A stretch of DNA of 64,000 bases from Leptolyngbya sp. Cla-17 (GTDB taxonomy: Bacteria > Cyanobacteriota > Cyanobacteriia > Leptolyngbyales > Leptolyngbyaceae). Each line of letters opens with the position of its first letter. Within the stretch, counting starts at the first letter, position 1. This document shows, piece after piece, positions 1 through 6,843 of the stretch. The stretch spans positions 2,134,161 through 2,198,160 of the forward strand of contig NZ_JAEVYN010000001.1 of NCBI RefSeq assembly GCF_016807185.1, read 5' to 3'. A program made the translations under genes and the position numbers. Under the pieces are notes generated by a model. That model saw only the letters and a list, made by a program, of their open reading frames with translations. It made no database searches and was not told the DNA's origin.

Positions 1-213
1 GTCGCCCGTCGCTAATACAGTTCTTGCTTGCTGTATAACTTTGGCTTCGCCTGCACCTCCGCCAATGGTGCCAAACGTGCACCCATTGCCCCAAACCATC
101 ATCTTGGCTCCCACCTCGCGAGGAACAGAGCCTTTAATGGAAATGATGGTTGCCAGTACTACGGTTTCAGTGCTCAGCAAGTGAGCCAGGTGGCGATAAA
201 AGTCAAGAATCAT
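1..213 (-). CDS. XdhC/CoxI-family protein, N-terminal part (cut by window edge)
   Basis: This is the first 71 codons of a gene that runs off the left edge of the window. The reading starts at an ATG at 213-211. After about 20 residues it shows the hallmark N-terminal stretch of the XdhC/CoxI family, including GSVPREVGAKM and GTIGGGAGE. Proteins of this family help insert or mature the molybdenum cofactor of xanthine-dehydrogenase-type enzymes; that role is family knowledge and not shown here. The C-terminal Rossmann-like domain would lie outside the window. Identification of the N-terminal domain is strong; the exact substrate enzyme is unknown. Confidence 0.85.
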   Translation of the reverse strand, partial: MILDFYRHLAHLLSTETVVLATIISIKGSVPREVGAKMMVWGNGCTFGTIGGGAGEAKVIQQARTVLATGD

Positions 214-672
214 AAATATATTGTATGTAGCAAAAGAGCCAGCACCATTTAGACGATCTTTTCAAGCAATGATGTTGAAGTACTTCTGCTTCAAGAAACT
301 AAGGCTCTCTTCTGGGTTCCTGGTAATGTCACGAACAATGAAGCCACACGACTGGGATTGAAGCCTCATTTTTGCGATCGCGAGGTTTTCAGAAGTAGAG
401 AATAGGAAGTGTATTGCTAGCTTTTCGATATGATGGGTGCATTGCTATTGCTGTCTCGCCTTGGCAAGTGTTAAGAATGACTTCTCTGTATGTGATATGT
501 AACTTTTCTGCTCTGCCTGTTGTAGGACAGTTAAGCTTCTGTAGAGCACAGAATTCTTTTTAGATGCTTATTGTGTAAAAATTGCACAAACTTTTCTGAT
601 CTGCTTATTTATAGTTTGCAGTCAGTAAGGTAACCAACCGATGCAGCTTTGACCCAGCCTGAACGAAAGCTT
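214..672. other. Gene-free stretch between xdhC-like gene and proline-rich protein gene
   Basis: This stretch holds no convincing gene. A 35-codon open frame on the minus strand (369-262) has no recognisable relatives. A short hairpin (TTCTGT at 537-542 with ACAGAA at 548-553) followed by a T-rich run could be a weak terminator on the plus strand. The promoter of the downstream gene presumably lies between about 560 and 640; no clear -35/-10 pair stands out. Confidence 0.4.
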
Positions 673-1809
673 ATGAGCCCCTTGCCTGATTCGTCTCCCC
701 AATCTCCTAAAAGCGCTTCAACTGAACCGATTCAGCCGGAACAGTCATCCTCTATGGCTGAGTCACCGTCCACGGAACGGTCTCCCAAAACTGATGCTGC
801 TAGTGAGACAAAACCTGTTTCTGAAGCAACTCCTACGTTGCGCCGCCCTCTAGCTCGCCCAGTTAGCCGTCCAGAGACACCTCCTGCCGCCACACCCGCG
901 ATCGCAAAAGTCGCGCCTGTTGTTCCGCCTGCTCCTAAACCTGAACCTGTAGCGGTTGCAGCCGTTTCAGGCCCATCGAACACATCAGCCAGCAGCGAAA
1001 CCGAGCAAACCCCTCCAGCAACACTGCGGCAACATCCCATTCCACCGCCCAGTGAGCCTAAGCAATATCGAGCGATCGGGTTAGTGCATGGACGCTATAC
1101 CGCCATTGAGGATGAGTTTACTCGTGGTGAAATGGTCACTCCAGATGGCACCCTGCTTAAAGCCGTGCTGCTAGGTCGAGTCATGAGTTTGGTGCGGAAC
1201 CACATCGATTTGGAAAAAGAGCATCTTTGGGTCGTTTATCCTCGTACTCGTGAAGGAGAGCCAGATATACACCTACAGATTGTGGGTATATGGGAGCCAG
1301 AAACATTAAAACGGAGTGATGCTGAGGGAACTGAAGCTCAAGATGCCGAGGTAGAAGCGCCAATGGCTCCAACTGATGCAGAGTTGCATGATCGCTATTT
1401 TTCTATTCGTGGCGAGATTGTGTATGTCGCGCAGGATGAAACCTATTTGGTTGTTAAAATTCAGCAGGCCCCACGCAAGAGCTCTCAAAAAGCAAAAGCA
1501 TTCAAACTGCCTTTACACGGCAAACTAGAGAATCCACGGCAAGTGGGCTACTTTTGGGATTTCAACATTAAACTCATAGGCGTAGCTTTGACGATCTCGG
1601 ATGCTACCTGCATTGGATTAGCACCACCCAAAAAACGGTCTAAAGACGGGGACGATCGCGGTCGCCGCAGACCCCAATTTGGACGCAGACCGCCTGCTGG
1701 CGGCGCTCCCCGCAGTTCTAGTTCAGCACCTCCTCGCCCTGCGACGGGTTCCCGCCCGGTGCCTCCCCCCAAACCTGTTAAGCGGAGTGAACCAGCCAGC
1801 GAAGGATAA
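673..1809 (+). CDS. Conserved cyanobacterial hypothetical protein, proline-rich flanks
   Basis: I do not recognise a named function. The first 130 or so residues are a low-complexity Pro/Ser/Ala/Glu segment, likely disordered. A folded core follows, beginning around YRAIGLVHGRYTAIEDEF and running to about residue 320, rich in beta-type sequence. The tail is basic and Arg/Gly/Pro-rich (RGRRRPQFGRRP). Such basic tails often contact nucleic acid, but this is inference. ATG at 673 is taken as the start; a TTG at 649 in the same frame would add eight residues. It converges with the HcyBio gene, with only 3 bp between the stops. Confidence 0.8.
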   Translation: MSPLPDSSPQSPKSASTEPIQPEQSSSMAESPSTERSPKTDAASETKPVSEATPTLRRPLARPVSRPETPPAATPAIAKVAPVVPPAPKPEPVAVAAVSGPSNTSASSETEQTPPATLRQHPIPPPSEPKQYRAIGLVHGRYTAIEDEFTRGEMVTPDGTLLKAVLLGRVMSLVRNHIDLEKEHLWVVYPRTREGEPDIHLQIVGIWEPETLKRSDAEGTEAQDAEVEAPMAPTDAELHDRYFSIRGEIVYVAQDETYLVVKIQQAPRKSSQKAKAFKLPLHGKLENPRQVGYFWDFNIKLIGVALTISDATCIGLAPPKKRSKDGDDRGRRRPQFGRRPPAGGAPRSSSSAPPRPATGSRPVPPPKPVKRSEPASEG

Positions 1810-1812
1810 GTT

Positions 1813-2997
1813 TCAATCGATCGCGAGTTGAGAACCACCCCACACATCTTGGGGAAGCAACGTGCGATCGCTGGGTAGAGGTGCAACCGGCTCGGCTAAC
1901 TGAAATTCTCCTGCCTCTATCCATTGCTTGAGTTCTAATGCGACTTGCCGCGACAGATAAACGCTTGCAAGCGGGGCGACTCGCACGGGTTTTCCCTCAA
2001 TAGTGATCCGCCCCGATTTAAGCTGAGCATAGCTGACTAAGCCAAAGGTTGGGCGGACCCGCCTGGGGATAGAAAAATCCACAATAGGCGCAACCAATTC
2101 GCGATCTTGGACGGCGCAATGGGCAACGACAGCTTCGTTCAACATCGGTAGGGCGATGCCAACGCCCAACATCAAAGATGGACCATAGCTCTTAAAATAA
2201 CAGCCTCGGACCCAGCGAGGATTCATTTGTTTTGCATCCCCAATTAGCGCGAGGGTAGCAGCAGGACCAATTGGTGTGCGATTGGGTAAGCGCTTTTGCA
2301 ATGGAAAATGCTGAGTGCCTTCCCAGGCAACATAGCCAATGCCACCCCCTAAAAAAATCCGACTGCCAATGCCAACCAGTTGCAAATCGGGGTCATTTAG
2401 CAAGGGTGAAATAGCTCCAGGGCTTGAATAAACAGCATTGCCCAAACGGGGTTGCAAAGGACCCAAATAGGTAAACAATGGGCGATCGCCGCCATTCACC
2501 CCCACAATAAAATTTTGGTAAAGGTTGCGGGGATTGAACAGATAGAACTGATTAATCGTGTCGCGGGTAATCGTGGTCTCAAAAGAAGCGCGGGGATAGC
2601 AATCGGTCACCTGCCCGATCGCCCTTAAATTTACGCGTTTTCCGGCAATCAGATCTGCAATTACAGCTCCGCCGCCCCGCTCTCGCATCTCCTCGCCCTC
2701 AGCCGATTCTCCTACCTGAGTTGCGCCCAAGTATAAATCCACTGCCCCAAATCCTGAATAGGCAGGCACTCCATCGATCCAGCACTGCCGAATTTTTATG
2801 GGTGGATCGGTATGTCCCAGGTTGATGATTGCCCCAGAGGACTCCATCGGCTCAAACGTGCCCGTGGTTACGACATCCACTTCTTTCGCCGCTTGCGTCA
2901 CTCCTGCCTCTGCAACCCGCGCTTTCAGTTCTTCTACCGTCCATACCACTACAGACTTGCGATTGATTTTGTCGTTGATTTCGGCGATCGTGCGCAT
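1813..2997 (-). CDS. Homocysteine biosynthesis protein (HcyBio/DUF39 family)
   Basis: The protein matches the HcyBio (DUF39) family, implicated in methanogens in sulfur incorporation to make homocysteine from aspartate semialdehyde. Characteristic stretches are VVTTGTFEPMESSGAIINLGH near the N-terminus (glycine- and threonine-rich), GAVDLYLGATQ, and GSRIFLGGGIGYVAWEGTQH in the second half. Length is about 394 residues, as expected for the domain without C-terminal CBS or ferredoxin extensions. ATG at 2997 is preferred over an in-frame TTG three codons upstream. A TPR/glycosyltransferase gene lies upstream on the same strand with a 59-bp gap, so co-transcription is possible. The physiological role in cyanobacteria is not established from sequence. 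Confidence 0.85.
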   Translation of the reverse strand: MRTIAEINDKINRKSVVVWTVEELKARVAEAGVTQAAKEVDVVTTGTFEPMESSGAIINLGHTDPPIKIRQCWIDGVPAYSGFGAVDLYLGATQVGESAEGEEMRERGGGAVIADLIAGKRVNLRAIGQVTDCYPRASFETTITRDTINQFYLFNPRNLYQNFIVGVNGGDRPLFTYLGPLQPRLGNAVYSSPGAISPLLNDPDLQLVGIGSRIFLGGGIGYVAWEGTQHFPLQKRLPNRTPIGPAATLALIGDAKQMNPRWVRGCYFKSYGPSLMLGVGIALPMLNEAVVAHCAVQDRELVAPIVDFSIPRRVRPTFGLVSYAQLKSGRITIEGKPVRVAPLASVYLSRQVALELKQWIEAGEFQLAEPVAPLPSDRTLLPQDVWGGSQLAID

Positions 2998-3056
2998 GGG
3001 AATCAAGTTTTAAGAGGGCGAGACCAGGGATCAGGTTTGAGATGGATTGCTCGATC

Positions 3057-4667
3057 CTAACCCAGTCGCTGATCCCTCTGATCTTTTAATTCTTCTGCCA
3101 CCCGCTGCATCAATTCTTGCCAGTCGCCAGGCTGATGTTGGCGAAACAGGCGCATTGTAGGATACCAAGGCGTATCGTCGCGATCGCTCATCCAACGCCA
3201 GTCTGCAACACGAGATAGCAATAGCCAGACAGGTTTGCCCATGGCACCCGCAAGGTGAGCAACGGAGGTATCTACAGTGATAATCAAGTCCAGTTGAGCG
3301 ATCGCGGTGGCGGTGTCTGCCATATCGTTCAGGTGGTGGTTGAGATCTTGCAGACGTGAATCCCAGCCAAGCTCGGCAATTTCTACCTGAGGAATTCCTT
3401 TTTGCAAGCTGTATAGCGCGATGTTTGAAACGTCTAAAACTGGATCAAACTGCTTTAAGGAGAGCGATCGTCGATAGTTTTGTTTATATAAACTCCCGCC
3501 TGCCCAAACAATGCCAACCTTCAAAATTTGGGGATTGTTATTTGAGGAAGACGTGGCGATCGGCAGTTGCCAATCAGAAGCAGGCGGATGGATATAAGGC
3601 ACTGAGTGCGGCACCGTTTCTAGCGTGGTGCCCAAAATTGCAGGCAAGCTCATGAGCGGCGCATACACATCAAATGCAGGCAGTGGCAAGCCCAGCGGAA
3701 TAAACTCTGCAATTCCTGGCAAAGTAGACAGCAAGCGAATTAAGGGACGGTGACAAGTGAAAATGACTCGTCCACCGCTTTGAGTGGCGATCGCCGCATA
3801 GCGAATAAATTGCAGCGTGTCTCCCAAACCTTGTTCTGCATGTAGCAGAAGGGTTCGCCCCGCTAGTGGCTTTCCATTCCACACGGGCTGCTTAAACGGA
3901 CAGGGCGGAAACTCCCCTGTCCTAAACCGCCATTCATATTCTGCAAAACCCTCCTGAAAATTGCCTTGCTGGATGAGCATCAACGCTCGGTTATAACGGG
4001 CGATCGCATGGTTTGGACTAAGGACGAGGGCACGATTTATCAGACTGAGTGCTTCATCTAAATTGCCCTGATCAAGCTTTGCTTTGGATAGCCCAATGAG
4101 GTTATCAAGGTTGTCAGGCTGAAGGGCAAGTGCCTGTTGATAAAAATGAACTGCAAAACTCGATTTCCCTTGCAATTGCAGAGTAGTTCCAATGCCGTTA
4201 AGCGCAATGATGTTGCCAGGATTTACCGCTAAAGATTGTTGATAAAGCGCAATTGCTGGCTCATACAATCCTTGCTCTAAGTAGATGCCTGCTAAAACAT
4301 TGTGAGTTTGCACATCTGCTGGGGCAAAGTTAATTGACAAATTGAAGTTGGCGATCGCCTCATCCATCAAGCGCTTTCCCTGTTTCCATAGCGCCAAGTT
4401 CAGGTTTTCTCGCGCTTGCCGATGCTCTGGGCGAATGGTTAACACCTGCCGATACAGCGCAATTCCCTGCTCCAAGTTGCCCCGCTGACAGCAAATCACC
4501 CCCATCATTGCCAGCGCATCCGCATTTTGGGGCTGCTGCTGCAAAATTTGTCGATACAACTGCTCGGCTTCGACAAATTTTCCGGCTTGATGGTGAGCGA
4601 TCGCGCGATTGAATACTTCAGCCGCATTCACAGACGACGGATTGAGCGGGAAGGAGCTAGTCAACAA
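3057..4667 (-). CDS. TPR-repeat protein with GT9-like glycosyltransferase domain
   Basis: The N-terminal half (about residues 12-260) is a run of tetratricopeptide repeats with the usual A-x(3)-G/A and Y/F-x(2)-A spacing, for example YEPAIALYQQSLAVNPGN. The C-terminal half (about 275-530) resembles heptosyltransferase/GT9-like domains: LLHAEQGLGDTLQFIRYA near its start, and DLIITVDTSVAHLAGAMGK with LLSRVADWRWM near its end. Such fusions are common in cyanobacteria and proteobacteria; acceptor and sugar are unknown. No ATG is available near the start. Two consecutive TTG codons (4667 and 4664) sit 4-7 bp after a clear AGGAG, which supports a TTG start. Probably cytoplasmic: no signal peptide is visible. 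Confidence 0.85.
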   Translation of the reverse strand: MLTSSFPLNPSSVNAAEVFNRAIAHHQAGKFVEAEQLYRQILQQQPQNADALAMMGVICCQRGNLEQGIALYRQVLTIRPEHRQARENLNLALWKQGKRLMDEAIANFNLSINFAPADVQTHNVLAGIYLEQGLYEPAIALYQQSLAVNPGNIIALNGIGTTLQLQGKSSFAVHFYQQALALQPDNLDNLIGLSKAKLDQGNLDEALSLINRALVLSPNHAIARYNRALMLIQQGNFQEGFAEYEWRFRTGEFPPCPFKQPVWNGKPLAGRTLLLHAEQGLGDTLQFIRYAAIATQSGGRVIFTCHRPLIRLLSTLPGIAEFIPLGLPLPAFDVYAPLMSLPAILGTTLETVPHSVPYIHPPASDWQLPIATSSSNNNPQILKVGIVWAGGSLYKQNYRRSLSLKQFDPVLDVSNIALYSLQKGIPQVEIAELGWDSRLQDLNHHLNDMADTATAIAQLDLIITVDTSVAHLAGAMGKPVWLLLSRVADWRWMSDRDDTPWYPTMRLFRQHQPGDWQELMQRVAEELKDQRDQRLG

Positions 4668-4832
4668 TCGTCTCCTGAACCGTTATGAAAGAACAGGTTT
4701 AGTCTATCGCTTCTACCCGCGATCTCAAAAACAGGGTCAATATATCTGGATACATTGAGACGTTTGAGAATGGGAGACTTTTCGGTAATATAAATTACCG
4801 TCTCATCGGCTTTGTTCCATGCCGATCCTGCC

Positions 4833-5213
4833 ATGATGATCGAAATTGTTCCCTTCACAATTGAGCTTCACCCAGCCGCGATCGCAGGGACCAGCTTGTG
4901 GTCATTGGCACTTTACCTGGGCTTATCCCCGCTCAGCGAATGGGTAATTTATCAACTGAATCGCTGGTTTAACTTTGCCGAGCGATCGCTCTACATCTCG
5001 CAAGAAGAATTTGAACGCACCCGTCAAGGACGAGAAGCCCAAAATGCTTTTTACGCCTCTATTTTTAGTATTTTCCCCTTCTTCATCTTCGGTGGGCTGT
5101 GTAACTTTGGCGTGGAATCGACTCTGGGACAAAGCTGGGCAATCAGTACTGGCACCTTGGCATGTCTGAGTTGTGCCGTCTATGAACTGGGACGCAGAGA
5201 CGGAATGGAGTGA
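4833..5213 (+). CDS. Small conserved membrane protein, function unknown
   Basis: This is a protein of about 126 residues with hydrophobic segments near residues 14-32 (TSLWSLALYLGLSPLSEWVI) and 80-118 (FYASIFSIFPFFIFGGLCNF and following), separated by an amphipathic, charged stretch with EEFERTRQGREAQ. It looks like a two- or three-pass membrane protein. I recognise no family. Start is set at the tandem ATGATG (4833/4836); an upstream in-frame TTG at 4812 is less likely. It diverges from the TPR/GT9-like gene, so the roughly 165 bp between them must hold both promoters. Confidence 0.7.
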   Translation: MMIEIVPFTIELHPAAIAGTSLWSLALYLGLSPLSEWVIYQLNRWFNFAERSLYISQEEFERTRQGREAQNAFYASIFSIFPFFIFGGLCNFGVESTLGQSWAISTGTLACLSCAVYELGRRDGME

Positions 5214-5629
5214 GTAAATTGCACATGTGTTTGAGTTCAACAGAATTCAACACCTGTGAGACTCAGTTGCCATCATCTCTGCCCTTACATCTATGAGGGT
5301 AGGGAAACAACAGAGCGTCGGAGTCTGTTTTAGCCTCGTAGAAACCCACGAATACGAGCAGACGTTGATTCCCAAAACTTAGTGGACATGTTTGAATCTG
5401 TTCTTTGAAGTGCCCAAGCTTTTCTATAAATCTCTAACTTTGTTAGCTAATTCACATAATTGATAGCTTGAAAGCCCTAAACTCTTTCCAATCATTCAGT
5501 GATAAAGGGGAAAGTACGAATTAAGCCATTTTACTCTTGCCAAAAGGCTTACCAAGCTAGGTTTTCAACCTTTTTATCTCTAGATATAGGAGAAAGCCGT
5601 AAAAATACCTCTCAAGGGGTGTGTGCATT

Positions 5630-5657
5630 TTGTCAAACATTTGTTATCTTCTGTAAT
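5630..5657 (+). promoter_or_regulatory. Candidate sigma-70-type promoter upstream of nblA
   Basis: TTGTCA at 5630-5635 is followed after 16 bp by TGTAAT at 5652-5657, overlapped by TAATAAT. This is a fair -35/-10 pair and would give an nblA leader of roughly 115 nt. It is a visual match only; other A/T-rich sites in the region could serve. Confidence 0.3.
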
Positions 5658-5755
5658 AATCACATCAGTACAAATTGAATTTGGAACCCTAAATAGATTT
5701 GCTGCTGCTTGATTAAGCCAACGCTCATCCTCAGCCAGTTGCGGCTTGATGACAT

Positions 5756-5769
5756 GTACTCTTTCATAC
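5756..5769 (+). promoter_or_regulatory. Exact GTA-N8-TAC (NtcA-type) site just before nblA
   Basis: GTA at 5756-5758 and TAC at 5767-5769 are separated by exactly 8 bp, the consensus for NtcA, the nitrogen regulator that controls nblA genes in several cyanobacteria. The site ends only 12 bp before the nblA ATG. That is too close for class II activation of an upstream start point, and the motif occurs by chance about once per 4 kb. It may be fortuitous or act as a roadblock. Confidence 0.3.
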
Positions 5770-5781
5770 TGGAGTGTAATT

Positions 5782-5979
5782 ATGAGTCAACCTGTAGATC
5801 TTTCTTTGGAGCAACAGTTCAGCATTCGATCCTTCGAAAACCAGGTGGAAAGGATGAGCCGTGAACAGGCTCAGGATTTTTTAATCAAGCTATACGAGCA
5901 AATGATTGTTCGTGAAAATATGTACAAACACTTCCTAAAACAGCAGTGGGGATTAGAGGCAAGCCCTCAGCTTCCATAA
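5782..5979 (+). CDS. nblA: NblA phycobilisome degradation protein
   Basis: A 65-residue protein with the NblA signature: an N-terminal LSLEQQFSIRSFENQVERM helix, the core MSREQAQDFLIKLYEQMIVRE, and a C-terminal YKHFLKQQWG. NblA forms helical dimers that bind phycobiliproteins and act as an adaptor to the Clp protease, dismantling phycobilisomes under nitrogen or other starvation. The ATG at 5782 is chosen because homology begins at MSQPVDLSLEQQF and GGAG lies 7 bp upstream; an in-frame ATG at 5746 would add 12 unrelated residues. The gene stands alone, with long non-coding flanks on both sides. Its presence implies a phycobilisome-containing organism. Confidence 0.95.
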   Translation: MSQPVDLSLEQQFSIRSFENQVERMSREQAQDFLIKLYEQMIVRENMYKHFLKQQWGLEASPQLP

Positions 5980-6318
5980 ATTCCTTGTACGAGTAGGCAA
6001 CCTCGGTCTCTCGCTTTGTTCCTGAAGGAAAAAAGCTGGGGAGGTGGGTGCCAACCTCTAAATTTAACTTTTACCTTACATGTGCTTCTTAGGCGGTTTC
6101 TAAATGCTGCAGAGTGTATTCATTGAATAGTTATTAGTTTTTCTAGCAAACATTATTTTTTAGTTACGCATTCGAGTTGTGATTTTATGATGCAGAGTGG
6201 GACACAGAACTCTTAGAAATGTTCACATTGCCACAAATCTGAAGGTTTCAACCTTCATGTAAATATTCTGTTCGAACTGCGTTGACGGCTTACCTTTATT
6301 CAATCTGCCTTAACACAG
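5980..6318. other. Gene-free stretch between nblA and FHA gene
   Basis: The two flanking genes converge on this 339-bp stretch. It contains a long-range pairing candidate just after nblA (GGCA and ACCTC near 5995-6005 with GAGGT and TGCC near 6040-6053), which could be part of the nblA 3-prime end. A perfect short hairpin GAAGGT-TTCA-ACCTTC lies at 6241-6256. Neither is followed by a strong T-run. No open frame looks coding. Confidence 0.4.
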
Positions 6319-6753
6319 TCATCTATCATCATTCGCTTCTGGATATCCCATCATATTAGGTCCGATCAGCGTAATGTCATACTCATCGGGTGCTGCTGTT
6401 ATGATCTCTTCTCGGCTTAGTAGAAGGTAGGTTGCAGTCACTTTAGGACCAAATACTATTTCATCTTCGTGCTCTAAGGTGTGAGCGCGAAGTCGACTAC
6501 CATTGATCAACAAACCATTAGAGCTTGATCTGCCTGCCGGAACTCCATCGACAATACGATAGCAATAGGTGCCATCGTCATTGCTCAATTGCACTAGGGT
6601 GGCGTGGCGACGGGAAACAAATTGAGAGACTAAACGGATATCACAGTCAGGATCGCGGCCAATCGAATGAAGATCACGATCTAGGGTAATCTCTGCACGA
6701 CCCTTATCGTCTTGAATAATAAATATATGGCTTTGATAGGCAGCAGTAGGCAT
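6319..6753 (-). CDS. FHA-domain protein
   Basis: A small stand-alone forkhead-associated domain of about 144 residues. The phosphothreonine-recognition motifs are visible: SIGRDPDCDIRL (Gly-Arg), VSRRHATL (Ser-x-x-His) and SSNGLLINGSRL (Asn-Gly loop). FHA domains bind phosphothreonine peptides, so the protein probably reads the output of a Ser/Thr kinase, but no kinase is nearby. An acidic tail (DEYDITLIGPNMMGYPEAND) follows the domain. ATG at 6753 is taken as start; an in-frame TTG at 6765 is the alternative. It lies 90 bp downstream of the copper ATPase gene on the same strand. Confidence 0.85.
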   Translation of the reverse strand: MPTAAYQSHIFIIQDDKGRAEITLDRDLHSIGRDPDCDIRLVSQFVSRRHATLVQLSNDDGTYCYRIVDGVPAGRSSSNGLLINGSRLRAHTLEHEDEIVFGPKVTATYLLLSREEIITAAPDEYDITLIGPNMMGYPEANDDR

Positions 6754-6843
6754 GTGGAGATGCAAACAAACAATAAAGAAAAATTCTGATATAGCTGATG
6801 ATCTTACAATATCTTATTCGCGATCGCCCATCGGAAAACCTCA

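Larger units (their letters stand above)
5214..5781. other. 568-bp gene-free region upstream of nblA
   Basis: No open frame here looks coding on either strand. It is A/T-rich and ends in the nblA ribosome-binding region (GGAG at 5771-5774). A weak hairpin AGGTT-TTC-AACCT with following T residues sits at 5559-5575. Given the length, a long nblA leader, several nblA promoters or a small RNA are possible. I see no sequence that identifies one. Confidence 0.4.

Noticed and set aside
262..369. 35-codon minus-strand frame upstream of the XdhC-like gene
   Set aside because: It reads smoothly (GFIVRDITRNPEESLSFLKQ) but has no recognised family, no clear ribosome-binding site and is too short to support.
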